Shown here: piece by piece, positions 33,120 to 42,900 of the stretch | Layout: each line of letters starts with the position of its first letter | Position numbering within the stretch: the first letter of the stretch is position 1 | From: an uncultured Bacteroidales bacterium | GTDB taxonomy: Bacteria > Bacteroidota > Bacteroidia > Bacteroidales > F082 | Length of the DNA stretch: 64,000 nt | Direction: 5' to 3' | Assembly (NCBI GenBank): GCA_946407975.1 | Contig: CAMJQC010000003.1 | Coordinates: 1-64,000, forward strand | The notes under the pieces: generated by a model | What the model was told of the DNA's origin: nothing | What the model saw: the letters and a program-made list of their open reading frames with translations, nothing else | The model's database searches: none | Position numbers and translations under genes: made by a program

Positions 33120-33160
33120 GGCGAAAAAAGGGCAAAAATCGGCCAAAAAAGGCATAAAAA
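33120..33160. repeat. Phased A-tracts (GGC + A5-A7), likely curved DNA
   Basis: GGC starts at 33120, 33131, 33141 and 33151, each followed by a run of five to seven A (with one interrupting base in some units). A-tracts repeated with the helical period bend DNA in one direction. They lie between the second 19-bp repeat and the DUF2795 terminator. Confidence 0.55.
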
Positions 33161-33187
33161 AAGACCCTTAGTCAACCTTAGGATCTT
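33154..33187 (-). terminator. Terminator after the DUF2795 gene
   Basis: AAGACCCTTAG (33161-33171) faces CTTAGGATCTT (33177-33187). On the minus strand the stem has one G-U pair and one mismatch and is followed by a TTTTTTT run. Confidence 0.6.
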
Positions 33188-33219
33188 CTTTATTTAACTG
33201 ATTTTCAGTTAGTTGATAA

Positions 33220-33441
33220 TTAGTATTCGTCCTCGTGGAAGAAGAAATCGTCCTTGGTAGGATAGTCAGGCCAAAGATCTTCGATGCGCTCGTAAACCTC
33301 GCCCTCGTCTTCTATCTCTTGAAGATTTTCGATCACTTCGTCAGGTGCACCCGTACGCAGGGCCCAATCCAGCAACTCCTCTCGTGTTGCAGGCCACGGA
33401 GCGTCTTCTAATTTAGAGGCTAATTCTAGAGTCCAGTACAT
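33220..33441 (-). CDS. DUF2795 family protein
   Basis: This 73-residue acidic protein belongs to DUF2795, a small Bacteroidota-conserved family of unknown role. Recognisable parts are MYWTLELASKLEDAPWPAT, ENLQEIEDEGEVYE and the C-terminal DFFFHEDEY. There is no signal peptide. It has its own -7 box and terminator, so it is a single-gene unit. A C-terminal relic of a second copy exists on the far side of the islet. Confidence 0.9.
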   Translation of the reverse strand: MYWTLELASKLEDAPWPATREELLDWALRTGAPDEVIENLQEIEDEGEVYERIEDLWPDYPTKDDFFFHEDEY

Positions 33442-33469
33442 GATGTGTTTTCGTTAATTTTTGAGGGTG

Positions 33470-33477
33470 CAAAAATA
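33470..33477 (-). promoter_or_regulatory. -7 box of the DUF2795 gene
   Basis: TATTTTTG on the minus strand, 28 bases before the start codon. Confidence 0.6.
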
Positions 33478-33531
33478 CACCATATTGATTAACCTGCAAG
33501 TACTTTTTGAAAATTTTTATAATAATTCATA

Positions 33532-34089
33532 TTACTGTGATTTCCAGGATGTTTCGAGGGATTTTTCCAAAAAATCAAAGTATCTGGCCAGTACAAAGAA
33601 GTAATCCGACAGGCGATTTAGGTATTTTAGGTCAATGGAGTCGACAGCATGCGTTTCTTTCAAACGCCACCCCTGACGCTCAGCACGACGGCACACCGTA
33701 CGGCAGACATGGCAGTGCGAAGCCTTCAGGTTGCCCCCCGGTATGACGAAGGATTTGAGGATGGGCAACTGGGCGTTCATCGCATCAATCTTGCCTTCGA
33801 GGAAAGCCACATCGTCAGCCGTGAGCGCCGGGATCATCTTGCTCACTTCCGACTCTCCGTCCAATGCAAAATGCGATTCCAAGGTGAAGAGTTTGTTCTG
33901 GATGACCATAAGGTCATCAAAGACTTCCTTACCTACGCCCTGCTGATCTGCCAAAACGCCTATGAAAGCGCTCAACTCATCGACAGTGCCGTAAGCCTCC
34001 ACCCTGTCGTCAAATTTCGGGACTCTCTTCCCTCCTATCAACGAAGTCTTGCCTTCGTCGCCCGTACGAGTATAAGTGATGTTTTTCAT
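33532..34089 (-). CDS. Cob(I)yrinic acid a,c-diamide adenosyltransferase, PduO type
   Basis: This enzyme transfers the adenosyl group of ATP to cob(I)alamin to make coenzyme B12. The 185-residue protein has the PduO signatures TRTGDEGKTSLIGGKRV at the N-terminus, EAYGTVDELSAFIG, VCRTVCRRAERQ and LKYLNRLSDYFFVLARY. It is unrelated in fold to CobA. It is the last of three minus-strand genes, 21 bases after a methyltransferase-like gene. No other B12 genes are nearby. Confidence 0.93.
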   Translation of the reverse strand: MKNITYTRTGDEGKTSLIGGKRVPKFDDRVEAYGTVDELSAFIGVLADQQGVGKEVFDDLMVIQNKLFTLESHFALDGESEVSKMIPALTADDVAFLEGKIDAMNAQLPILKSFVIPGGNLKASHCHVCRTVCRRAERQGWRLKETHAVDSIDLKYLNRLSDYFFVLARYFDFLEKSLETSWKSQ

Positions 34090-34110
34090 GTCATATCCGT
34101 TTTATAGTTA

Positions 34111-34770
34111 TTATTTCAGTACAAAGTCTTGCTTTTCAATGCCTACCCTAAAGAATATCAGTCCAATATGATACAAATCGATGGACAAAGACACGTCTTC
34201 GTCATCGATGACGCGGTTCCAGATCTCTTCCGCTTCGGACGAACGATGGATGCCCTCAAAGATAAAGATAGAGTCGGAAGTCTTGTGATTGAAGCAATCG
34301 GCCAGGAAACCCTCGTATTCATCCTGCACCGCATTGTGAGCAAAGAAAACAAGGTCCGTATTCTGGCTCACCAAATGATCAGCATCGGCAGGTTGCAAAG
34401 CGCACACATTGACCACGCCCATGGCATTCAAGGTCTCGAGATAACTGGGAACCTGCTCCAAAAACACCTTGGCTTGCATCTTCCCCAAAGCCAAGGCATT
34501 CATGTTCAATGCGGTCATAGATCCCACGCAGAGCATGGCCTCTGGGTCAAAATAGCGGACGATGCGATAAAGCAGTTTTGCCTTCCGGCGTTTAGCATAG
34601 CTGTAATGCTTCCGCTTGTCTAGCAACCTGCTGAGACGGTACATCTTGTCGTAATCGGTATTGGGTGTCTTGTCGTTGAGCACCTTGGTGACAAAGTCAT
34701 AGACGAAAGGAGAATGTATGTGAAACACATTCTTGGCCTGCAACTTATATCTGAGGTAACTGGCTATCAT
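34111..34770 (-). CDS. Methyltransferase-like protein (class I SAM fold, Bacteroidota-specific)
   Basis: The 219-residue protein resembles a Bacteroidota group annotated as class I SAM-dependent methyltransferases, with the N-terminal HIHSPFVYDFVTKVL and KHYSYAKRRKAKLLYRIVRYF. The glycine-rich SAM loop is weak (AMLCVGSMTALN), and a clear acidic residue after strand 2 is hard to place, so catalysis is uncertain. There is no signal peptide. It lies 2 bases after the secreted 515-residue protein gene and 21 bases before the adenosyltransferase gene. Confidence 0.65.
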   Translation of the reverse strand: MIASYLRYKLQAKNVFHIHSPFVYDFVTKVLNDKTPNTDYDKMYRLSRLLDKRKHYSYAKRRKAKLLYRIVRYFDPEAMLCVGSMTALNMNALALGKMQAKVFLEQVPSYLETLNAMGVVNVCALQPADADHLVSQNTDLVFFAHNAVQDEYEGFLADCFNHKTSDSIFIFEGIHRSSEAEEIWNRVIDDEDVSLSIDLYHIGLIFFRVGIEKQDFVLK

Positions 34771-34772
34771 AC

Positions 34773-36320
34773 TTAATCGAATTGCACTTTTTGAAGGTAA
34801 TAGATGGTACGACGAGACTTGGGCAATATGCTGTTTTGCATGATTTGGGAGCCATAAATCCAGAAACGAGAGTCATACCAAGGTTTTACCTCAGCAAAGA
34901 ACTCGTCTTCGATGTAATCGGCGCCAAACAAAGGGTCTATCTTCTCTTCCTGCAACGGAAGCAACAGGGTGCCATCTTTGTCAAAGACCACATACCGCAG
35001 ACGGTTATGATAAGACGAAGCCACCACCAATTCATCATGGCATACGCCTTCTCCGGCATGAGGAGTCAAATCGTAGCAAAGCTCGTTTTCGAACTTGACA
35101 GAGGTTTGCCATCTCAGATTGCCTTCCGCATCAAATGCAAGGAGAATATCGCTTATGAAATCGTATCCGTCGAAGACGGTATAGGAATAAGGATACATGC
35201 CATAAAACCCGTAGTCCATCCGGGTCTCGGTATGATATTCCGGCACGAACGCCTCAGCACAAAACACGGAAAGGTCGTCGTATTTCACCAGCCTTGGCGT
35301 AAGGAACTGGAAGGCGATCTCTCCTTTCTCCTTTTTCTTACCTTGCCTCAGCCTGATGCGTTCTTCGCGTACCCTGACCCTGTCGGAGGCTTTCAGCGCC
35401 AACTCGATCTCAGGCATGTCCTTGAAAAGATAAGCCTTGGTGCCCATAGAACCATCAAATTTAAGCCAGACGACGCCAATAGAAATCTTATCGAAGTCAT
35501 TCAAAACGCCTTCCAGCTTCACTTTTTTGGCACTTTCCCGCTCCAACGTACCATACACCGTCAACTTGCGATTGGCATCAAAGCCGAAACACATCCTTCC
35601 CAATGCCACTCCGTCATGATTGTCATAGCGATAACTGCCCATGAGGTCGCCCGAACGGGAATAGACCCAAAACGAGGTAGCATTGAAAAACTTATTCTGG
35701 TATTCTTTGGCCGCCACGACGAAAGCATGTTCTTTTGCGAAAGCTTCGGTCTGGAAAAGAACGAAACTGTCTGAAGAAGACGGCGTCACCTTTTTGGAGA
35801 CATTCGATTGAAGATCATAAAAAAGGAGGAATCCGTTTCCTGCCTTGCTATTGACTGCCAGCATCAGGACTCCGTCAAGTAGTTCGGCGGAGAGAATCAA
35901 CGACTTATCCGGCAGTTTTTCTCCAAAGGAGGAGAAGGTCCCATCCTGACGATGATAACAAACGACATTGAAATCGGCCGTTTCAGACTTGCGGGATTTA
36001 TCAGAGCTGAACAGAAAAACGACATAATCATCGTCGCTCGCTGAATCCAAAATGTCCATCTTGTTTGAAAGAGGAATCAAGTCGCTACGAAGTTCATAAA
36101 AACTGCTGTCGAGCGTCACGAAATTCCACAGACGGCTCTTGTCCTTATCGGTCTGGTCTGTCTCATAAACCAACATACCTCCTTCGTCGCCGAGCGGCTC
36201 GAAACGGCATTCCTGGTCTTTGTCCCAACGGATCACTTCATAGCGTGCCGGCTCCACCTGCTGGGCAGAGACGCCATAGGCAAGAAGCAATATCACGACT
36301 AGAAATGAAACGTTTTTCAT
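34773..36320 (-). CDS. Hypothetical secreted protein
   Basis: No family was recognised. The protein of 515 residues starts with a signal peptide (MKNVSFLVVILLLAYGVSAQ); the ATG was chosen over a GTG three codons upstream. The rest is mostly beta-strand, with repeated Tyr/Trp-Asp stretches such as NFVTLDSSFYEL and SDILLAFDAEGNLRW, reminiscent of WD40/beta-propeller-like repeats. There is no T9SS sorting domain or lipobox, so it is probably periplasmic. A poor promoter candidate (TATTTTTT) lies within the upstream terminator. Confidence 0.7.
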   Translation of the reverse strand: MKNVSFLVVILLLAYGVSAQQVEPARYEVIRWDKDQECRFEPLGDEGGMLVYETDQTDKDKSRLWNFVTLDSSFYELRSDLIPLSNKMDILDSASDDDYVVFLFSSDKSRKSETADFNVVCYHRQDGTFSSFGEKLPDKSLILSAELLDGVLMLAVNSKAGNGFLLFYDLQSNVSKKVTPSSSDSFVLFQTEAFAKEHAFVVAAKEYQNKFFNATSFWVYSRSGDLMGSYRYDNHDGVALGRMCFGFDANRKLTVYGTLERESAKKVKLEGVLNDFDKISIGVVWLKFDGSMGTKAYLFKDMPEIELALKASDRVRVREERIRLRQGKKKEKGEIAFQFLTPRLVKYDDLSVFCAEAFVPEYHTETRMDYGFYGMYPYSYTVFDGYDFISDILLAFDAEGNLRWQTSVKFENELCYDLTPHAGEGVCHDELVVASSYHNRLRYVVFDKDGTLLLPLQEEKIDPLFGADYIEDEFFAEVKPWYDSRFWIYGSQIMQNSILPKSRRTIYYLQKVQFD

Positions 36321-36333
36321 GCGGGACACACTG

Positions 36334-36373
36334 TAAAAAATACGGAAGTGACTGGAACGACAGCCACTTCCGT
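36334..36373 (-). terminator. Terminator after the T9SS cargo gene
   Basis: ACGGAAGTG (36342-36350) and CACTTCCGT (36365-36373) form a 9-bp stem. On the minus strand an ATTTTTT run follows directly. Confidence 0.75.
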
Positions 36374-36388
36374 CTTATCTTATTTCAA

Positions 36389-38035
36389 TCAGAATTTCAC
36401 AAACTTCGAAATCTGTTTCTTACCGTTGACATAACGGAAGCTGATGAAGTAAACACCGTTTTCAAGGCTTTCGACATCATACTGGGTCTCGCCTGCAACG
36501 CAGTTCAACGACTGAATCATACGGCCCGTCATGTCGAAGATGCGGACTAGAGCGTCATGCTCTAAGTTAAATGAAATCCTGCTTGAAACGGGATTCGGGT
36601 AAACCTTTACAAAAACGGAATTATTCTCATCGACAGATTCGGTACCACTAGAACAGATACTCACATAATCAATTTCCCAAGAATTGGAAGCTGAGGCCGA
36701 ACTCGTGTAAACAAAGGCGACATAGAAAGTGCCATTTCCAACAATAGGATAAAGATTGACGGAACCTGATTCTACCCACTCGTAGTTACCTGATGAAAAA
36801 TCAAAGGCGTCGGTGAGATCTGTCCAGGTGTATTCTGACGGTTCACTCTGTCCATCATAGTCAACGGACACCATCACACGCAGCGGATCGCCATCGAATT
36901 TCATGGCCGTGCAGAAACTCAACATAATGTCATGATAGTCGCATTGCAAAGCAGGGCTGATAAGCCAGTCTTCGTTTTGATTGTTTTGACCGTTCGCATA
37001 GCCGTTCATGTTGGCATATGTCACACTTTGATATGTGCCCTGATGCCAAGTCTGATCGCCATACACGTCGTAAGTGGAGAACACGCCAAGCTCATCGTTA
37101 AAGTCTTCATAAAGAATGACGTAAATCTCTGCAGTAGTGGCATTAGCCGTAGGATAATTGCCATCGGTCTTGTAGTCGATATACTGGCCACCATTGGTGT
37201 ATGGGAAGATAGCAAAATGATAAGTGGTGTTGCCATCAAGGTTCTCGAAGGTGACTTCTTGTTCGCCATAGTTCACATTGATGGCCATTGCGCTGTTGGC
37301 GACAGGAGTGCCATCGACAGGAACGGTGATAGCGCCCGTCGAGGCCACAACCAGATACTTGTCAGGCAGTTGTCCGCCAGTAGCATCGTTCCAAGTGAGG
37401 GTGATTTCAAGTTCGTCATCATCGGCCGTAGCGACGAAATTGGCAGGATAGTTTGTCGGTTCCGGATCAGGTTGGAAACTACCGCCCGCTTTGAAGAAAT
37501 AAACAGGAGCGGCCACATTCGATGATTCCTTGTAGCAACCGAACAAAGTCGAGGAGATGTTGTAACGCATGTAGCATTGCTCAACACCGCCGTTACTGAC
37601 GGGCACGAAGCCGCCGTTTTCACCTTCGGTGATGGTCCAGCGGCCTTTGTCATCGAGCGTACCTTGCGTACGAAGGTAGTTGCCACCGCCAGCTGCATAG
37701 AGGTAGCCCTCATTCAGCGGGTCATAGATAGTCCAGTTGCCGGGAGCTCCATCAAGGGTAAACTCGAAAGGATCAACCTGAGAATTAGGATCCGTAGCGA
37801 CCGTGGCTGAGATGACACCGCCAACTTCGTTAATGCTAATGGCGTGACGGTTGTTTGGCTTTTGGTAACTCATTGCGAAGGCATTGCCATCGTCGTCATA
37901 GCCGACCAAAAGATACTGTGCTCCAGCTTCAAGATCTGAAACTGAAGCAATCATGGTGTAGGTCTGTTGGGCAAAGGCACGCGCTGAAAAAAGCAACATT
38001 GCCACAATACCGATAAAGAGTAAATGTTTTTTCAT
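36389..38035 (-). CDS. Secreted T9SS cargo protein with adhesin-like domain
   Basis: The 548-residue protein has a signal peptide ending ARAFAQ, a beta-rich N-terminal domain (about 25-185), a fibronectin type III-like segment (about 190-300), a cleaved-adhesin (choice-of-anchor J) type domain around YEDFNDELG and WLISPALQCD (about 305-460), and a type A T9SS sorting domain (last 80 residues, with VYPNP and a final KFVKF). It probably reaches the cell surface. Such proteins bind carbohydrate or host matrix, but the ligand is unknown. It lies 29 bases after nfu without a clear own promoter. Confidence 0.85.
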   Translation of the reverse strand: MKKHLLFIGIVAMLLFSARAFAQQTYTMIASVSDLEAGAQYLLVGYDDDGNAFAMSYQKPNNRHAISINEVGGVISATVATDPNSQVDPFEFTLDGAPGNWTIYDPLNEGYLYAAGGGNYLRTQGTLDDKGRWTITEGENGGFVPVSNGGVEQCYMRYNISSTLFGCYKESSNVAAPVYFFKAGGSFQPDPEPTNYPANFVATADDDELEITLTWNDATGGQLPDKYLVVASTGAITVPVDGTPVANSAMAINVNYGEQEVTFENLDGNTTYHFAIFPYTNGGQYIDYKTDGNYPTANATTAEIYVILYEDFNDELGVFSTYDVYGDQTWHQGTYQSVTYANMNGYANGQNNQNEDWLISPALQCDYHDIMLSFCTAMKFDGDPLRVMVSVDYDGQSEPSEYTWTDLTDAFDFSSGNYEWVESGSVNLYPIVGNGTFYVAFVYTSSASASNSWEIDYVSICSSGTESVDENNSVFVKVYPNPVSSRISFNLEHDALVRIFDMTGRMIQSLNCVAGETQYDVESLENGVYFISFRYVNGKKQISKFVKF

Positions 38036-38064
38036 AGTTCAAACTTTATATTAAACATAAATAC

Positions 38065-38319
38065 TTATAAATCAACTACTTCTGTTTGTTCAACAGCTTT
38101 AATCTGAGGAATGGCCTTTTTCATAACGGTTTCGATTCCATTCTTCAAGGTCATGGTGCTATAAGGGCATGAACCGCAAGCACCTGTCAATTCGACGATG
38201 ACCGTCATGTCGTCAGTAAGCTCGACAAACTGTACATCGCCACCGTCCTGTTGCAAATACGGGCGCACTTGTTCCAGAACATTGTTGATCTTGCGCAATA
38301 TCGCTTCTCTTTCTTCCAT
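38065..38319 (-). CDS. NifU C-terminal-domain (Nfu) iron-sulfur scaffold
   Basis: The 84-residue protein is an isolated Nfu domain. The cluster-binding Cys48 and Cys51 sit in ELTGACGSCPYS, and the N-terminal helix region PYLQQDGGDVQFVEL is typical. It can carry a [4Fe-4S] cluster between two subunits and pass it to target enzymes. It directly follows mrp with four bases between, which fits joint work in cluster delivery. Confidence 0.92.
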   Translation of the reverse strand: MEEREAILRKINNVLEQVRPYLQQDGGDVQFVELTDDMTVIVELTGACGSCPYSTMTLKNGIETVMKKAIPQIKAVEQTEVVDL

Positions 38320-38323
38320 AATC

Positions 38324-39346
38324 TTAGAATTTACGAATAATAGTTTCCGCTATTTTGTCAAAGGCTTTTGTGACGGGCGAGGTGGCATCCAGCGCCAAAG
38401 GCGTACCTTGGTCACCGCATTCTGCAATCCGCTCCACCATCGGGATCTGGCCCAGCAGCGGCACATTCAATTCTTCGGCAAATTTCTTGCCGGTTTCTTT
38501 CCCGAAGATGTAATATTTCTTTTCCGGCATGTCGTCAGGAACGAAATAAGCCATGTTTTCGACCAGGCCCAAAATTGGCACTTGCAAGGCCTCTTCGTTG
38601 AACATCATGGCGGCACGGCGCACATCGGCAAAGGCCACCTGCTGAGGCGTCGTCACAATAACGGCGCCGCTGACATTAAAGGACTGAGCCAAAGTCAGTT
38701 GAATGTCGCCCGTCCCAGGAGGCATGTCCACCACAAGGAAATCGAGTTCGCCCCACAGTGCGTCGTTCATGAGTTGGTTGAGAGCGCTGGTAGCCATGGG
38801 GCCTCTCCATATCAAAGGACGGTTGGCATCCACGAAGAAACCGATAGACAAAAGCTTGATGCCATATTTCTCGATGGGCACCATCACCATCTTGCCATCA
38901 CGTTCAAAACTGCCAGGCTGTTCATCACCTGTGCCAAACATCATTGGCACCGAAGGACCGTAAATGTCGGCGTCAACCAGTCCGACACGCTTGTTGGCAC
39001 GGGCCAAAGCCACGGCCAAATTGGCTGAGACGGTCGATTTCCCTACGCCGCCTTTTCCAGAAGCGACAGCGATGATGTGCTTCACCTTCGAAAGCGCCGT
39101 CTTCTCTTCCACAATCTTGATGTCAATGTTTACACCGTCACCAAAGACACTATTCAAGGTGCGTTTGGCGGCATTGATCAAAATGTCGTTCTTGGGGTCG
39201 TCAGCATGTTCCACGACCAAATCAAAACGGATGTCATTTTCCTTTACATGCAGGTTGTCAACCATGTTCAAAGCGATGATATTGTCGCCTTTAGGAAAAT
39301 AGATGACATCTTTCAAAACTTCTAAAACATTCTCTTTTACCAACAT
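38324..39346 (-). CDS. mrp: Mrp/ApbC-family iron-sulfur carrier ATPase
   Basis: The 340-residue protein has an N-terminal MIP18/DUF59-like domain (to about 85) and a P-loop ATPase domain with the deviant Walker A SGKGGVGKST at 96-105 and DMPPGTGD. It probably transfers iron-sulfur clusters. The C-terminal CxxC that holds a bridging cluster in most Mrp/NBP35 proteins is missing: the position reads ENMAYFVPDDMPEKKYY. This replacement is known to me from other Bacteroidota Mrp proteins, so it is probably not a defect. The nfu gene follows. Confidence 0.93.
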   Translation of the reverse strand: MLVKENVLEVLKDVIYFPKGDNIIALNMVDNLHVKENDIRFDLVVEHADDPKNDILINAAKRTLNSVFGDGVNIDIKIVEEKTALSKVKHIIAVASGKGGVGKSTVSANLAVALARANKRVGLVDADIYGPSVPMMFGTGDEQPGSFERDGKMVMVPIEKYGIKLLSIGFFVDANRPLIWRGPMATSALNQLMNDALWGELDFLVVDMPPGTGDIQLTLAQSFNVSGAVIVTTPQQVAFADVRRAAMMFNEEALQVPILGLVENMAYFVPDDMPEKKYYIFGKETGKKFAEELNVPLLGQIPMVERIAECGDQGTPLALDATSPVTKAFDKIAETIIRKF

Positions 39347-39367
39347 GATCTGATAAAATTAACGAAG

Positions 39368-39375
39368 CAAATATA
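39368..39375 (-). promoter_or_regulatory. -7 box of mrp-nfu
   Basis: TATATTTG on the minus strand, 21 bases before the mrp start codon. Confidence 0.5.
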
Positions 39376-39465
39376 CAAATAATAATTCTATTTAAAAAGA
39401 TTCTAATCAACCAAAAAGGTAATGGAAACCCGATGGAGAACAAATCCATCAAAAGCAGTCAATTC

Positions 39466-39945
39466 TTATTCCAGGACAAGGTCTGCCACCTTCATCCCGA
39501 CGAACTGTATCAAGTCGCGTGGAGCCAGTTTGAACTGCAAGCCTCTCACTCCTGCACTGACATAGATATGGTCGAATTCGAGGCAGGTCTGATGGATGAA
39601 AGTCGGGAATGCTTTCTTCATGCCTATGGGAGAGCAGCCGCCTCGGATATATCCCGTCAGCGGCAGCAGCTCCTTCATCGGGATGAGGTCACAGCTTTTG
39701 TTTCCGGTGGCTTTGGCCGTCTTTTTTAAATCCAACTCGCCACTGCCAGGGACGACACATACAAAATAGCCTATTTTGTCGCCTTTCAGCACCAGCGTCT
39801 TGAAGACCTGGACGACATCCTCGCCCAACTGTGCCGCAATGTGCTCAGCGCCCAAGTTGTTTTCATCCACTTCGTATGGAATCAGCTCATACGGCACCTT
39901 TTTCTGATCGAGCAGACGGCATGCATTGGTCTTGTTGATCTTCAT
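39466..39945 (-). CDS. ybaK: Cys-tRNA(Pro)/aminoacyl-tRNA deacylase YbaK
   Basis: YbaK hydrolyses mischarged Cys-tRNA(Pro). The 159-residue protein has the family core VFKTLVLKG, VCVVPGSGELDLKKTAKATG and LTGYIRGGCSPIGMKK, including the Gly-Cys-Ser-Pro loop at the active site. Other members act on Ala-tRNA, so substrate is inferred. It lies 27 bases after purL with no terminator between, so it is likely in that transcript. Confidence 0.92.
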   Translation of the reverse strand: MKINKTNACRLLDQKKVPYELIPYEVDENNLGAEHIAAQLGEDVVQVFKTLVLKGDKIGYFVCVVPGSGELDLKKTAKATGNKSCDLIPMKELLPLTGYIRGGCSPIGMKKAFPTFIHQTCLEFDHIYVSAGVRGLQFKLAPRDLIQFVGMKVADLVLE

Positions 39946-39972
39946 CTTCTGAAGCGTTTGACTACTTCCGTT

Positions 39973-42900
39973 TTACTTCTTCTTGTTTTTGGCGATCCAA
40001 TTCTTCGCATTCACGAATGCCTCTATCCAAGGCGTGACTTCATCATCGGCCCTGTTGTCAGGATAGAAGGCCCACTGCCAAGGCAGGAAAGCGCGTTCCA
40101 GATGTGGCATCATCGCAAGATGGCGTCCATCGTTGGAGCAGATGCCTGCCACCGACCAGTCGCTGCCGTTGGGGTTGCCAGGATACTCGTCTTGACCGTA
40201 AGTCATCACGATGTCGTATTTGTCGCGATAACAAGGGAAGAAGAACTTACCCTCGCCGTGAGCGATCCAAACGCCGAGACGACGGCCAGAGAGCGACGAC
40301 AGCATGATGCTGTCGTTTTGGGCAATCTCCACATTAAGGAAGGCTGATTCGAACTTATGCGAGTCGTTGTGACGCATCACAGGATGCTCATCATGGTCGG
40401 GATACAGCAGTCCGAGTTCCATCATCAGCTGACAGCCGTTGCAAACGCCCAGACTCAACGTGTCTTCACGGGCATAGAACTTGTCGAGGGCTTTCTTTGC
40501 CTTTTCGTTGTAAAGGAAGGCGCCTGCCCAGCCTTTAGCGGAACCTAACACGTCGGAGTTGGAGAATCCGCCAACGAAAACAATCATATTGACATCCGAG
40601 AGGTCTTCCCTACCCGAAATCAAGTCGGTCATGTGCACATCCTTGACGTCGAAACCAGCTAAATAAAGGGCGTATGCCATCTCGCGGTCGCCGTTGACGC
40701 CCTTCTCACGGATGATGGCCGCCTTGATGCCTGATTTCTTGCGACGGTGCATATCGATGCCCAAATCAGCAGCCTTGCCCGTGAAGCCATGGCCGAAACT
40801 ATAATGCAGATATTGGTTTTTGTAATTATTGAAACGTTCAAGCGCCTTGCGTTCGCCGCTTTGCTTGATGTCAAGCAAGTATGATGACTTGAACCACAGG
40901 TCGCGCATCGTGTCGATATCGAACGCGTGCGCATGACCCTCATGGGTGATGACGAGTTTGCGTTCTTGCACCGGATGGCCAATGCTGACCGCTTTAACGC
41001 CGGCTTCACGCAACATCTTCTTTGCAATACCGTCCTTACGGACTTGCAGAACAACAGAAGGTTTCTCGCAGAACAGCAAAGCGATGAGGTCTTCCGCATC
41101 GAACGCCTTCAAATCGATATCCATACCGCCTTCCGCATTGGCAAAGTTCATTTCGAACAAGGTGGTGATCAGACCGCCTGCCGATACGTCATGGCCGGCA
41201 AGCACAAGATTCTTCTCTATCAACTGCTGAACCGCGTTGAAGGCTTTCTTGAAATAAGCGGGGCTCTTCACATCGGGCGTCACCTGGCCGACATAGCCTT
41301 GCGATTGGGCAAAGCTGCTGCCGCCAAGGTTGAAGCCGTCCTTAGAGAAATCGACATAAAGCAGTTCTGTGTCTTCATTCACCTTCATCACAGGACGGAC
41401 CACTTGACGCACATTCGTCACTTCGCCTACTGCCGAGATGATGACCGTGCCTGGAGCAACCACCTTTTCTCCGTCTGGATATTTCTGTGTCATCGAGAGG
41501 GAGTCCTTGCCCGTAGGCACGTTGACGCCCAATGCAATGCAATAGTCGCTCAGCGCCTTGACAGCCTGATACAAACGGGCGGTTTCGCCTTCCTGCTTGG
41601 CTGGCCACATCCAGTTGGCGCTCAACGAGACGCCTTTGAGTTCGTCTTGAATTGGCGCCCACAGAAGGTTCGTCAAGGCCTCAGAGACAGAGAGTCGTGA
41701 CGCCGCAGCGGGGTTGATCAATCCGGCAATCGGAGCATGGCCTAAAGCCGTGGCAATGCCTCTGATGCCTTGATAATCCAATGCGCTAATGCCGAGGTTG
41801 CTGAGCGGGAGCTGAATCTCACCGACACATTGCTGCTGTGCCACACGACCCGTGACGGAGCGGTCCACCTTATTGGTGAGCCAATCCTTACAGGCGACAG
41901 CTTCAAGTTGCAGCACCTGCTCGACGAATTTGCGAAGATTTCGCTTGGTATAGCTTATTTTCTTGAATTTATAGGGTTTGTCAGCGTCGTGTAAGACCGT
42001 CTTCGGGGCGCTGCCGAAGAAATCAGAGATGGCCAGATCAATAGGTGCTGTTCCTTTTTCACGCACAAAACGCAGACGTTGGTCACCCGTCACTTTACCT
42101 ACTTCGTAGTATGGAGCCCGTTCACGTTCAGCGGTCTCGCGAATGAGTTTCAGGTCTTTCTTATTGACCAGTAAACCCATACGTTCCTGTGACTCATTGC
42201 CGATAATCTCCTTATCCGAAAGGGTTGGGTCGCCAACAGGCAACTTGTCGACGCTGACAACACCACCCGCATCTTCGATCAGCTCGGAGAGGCAGTTGAG
42301 ATGACCGCCAGCACCATGATCATGTATGGAGCGAATGGGGTTGACATCGCTCTCAGCCATGGCACGAATCACGTTGGAAACGCGCTTCTGCATCTCGGGA
42401 TTGGCACGCTGCACGGCATTGAGCTCGATAGCGTTGCTATATTGACCTGTATCGACACTTGAAACGGCGCCACCGCCCATACCGATACGGTAGTTGTCGC
42501 CGCCCAAGACTACGATAATGTCGCCCTCTTCAGGCTCCAGCTTCTTTGCGTCTTCTTTGCGGGCGAAACCAATGCCGCCAGCGAGCATGATGACCTTATC
42601 ATAACCGAAGTTCTGTTTTTCCTGATGCTCGAAAGTCAGGACGCTGCCGTTGATGAGAGGCTGTCCGAACTTGTTTCCGAAATCCGATGCGCCATTTGAG
42701 GCTTTGATGAGAATCTCTTCAGGTGTCTGATACAGCCATTTGCGAGGCTCGCAATCCTTCTCCCAGACACGGCCTTCTTCGGTACGAGGATACGAGGTCA
42801 TATAGACCGCCGTACCCGCCAGAGGCAGACTGCCTTGACCACCGGCCAGACGGTCGCGGATTTCACCACCCGTACCTGTTGCAGCGCCATTGAAAGGTTC

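Larger units (their letters stand above)
32826..33219. other. Gene-poor stretch between the islet and DUF2795
   Basis: This 394-base region contains gene relics (a metallophosphoesterase start, possibly a fragment on the other strand), the second 19-bp repeat, four GGC-plus-A-tract units spaced about ten bases apart, and the terminator of the DUF2795 gene. No intact gene was found in it. Confidence 0.65.

Noticed and set aside
34782..35774. 330-codon plus-strand frame opposite the secreted 515-residue protein gene
   Set aside because: The minus-strand gene has a signal peptide and operon spacing; the plus frame shows no features of its own.
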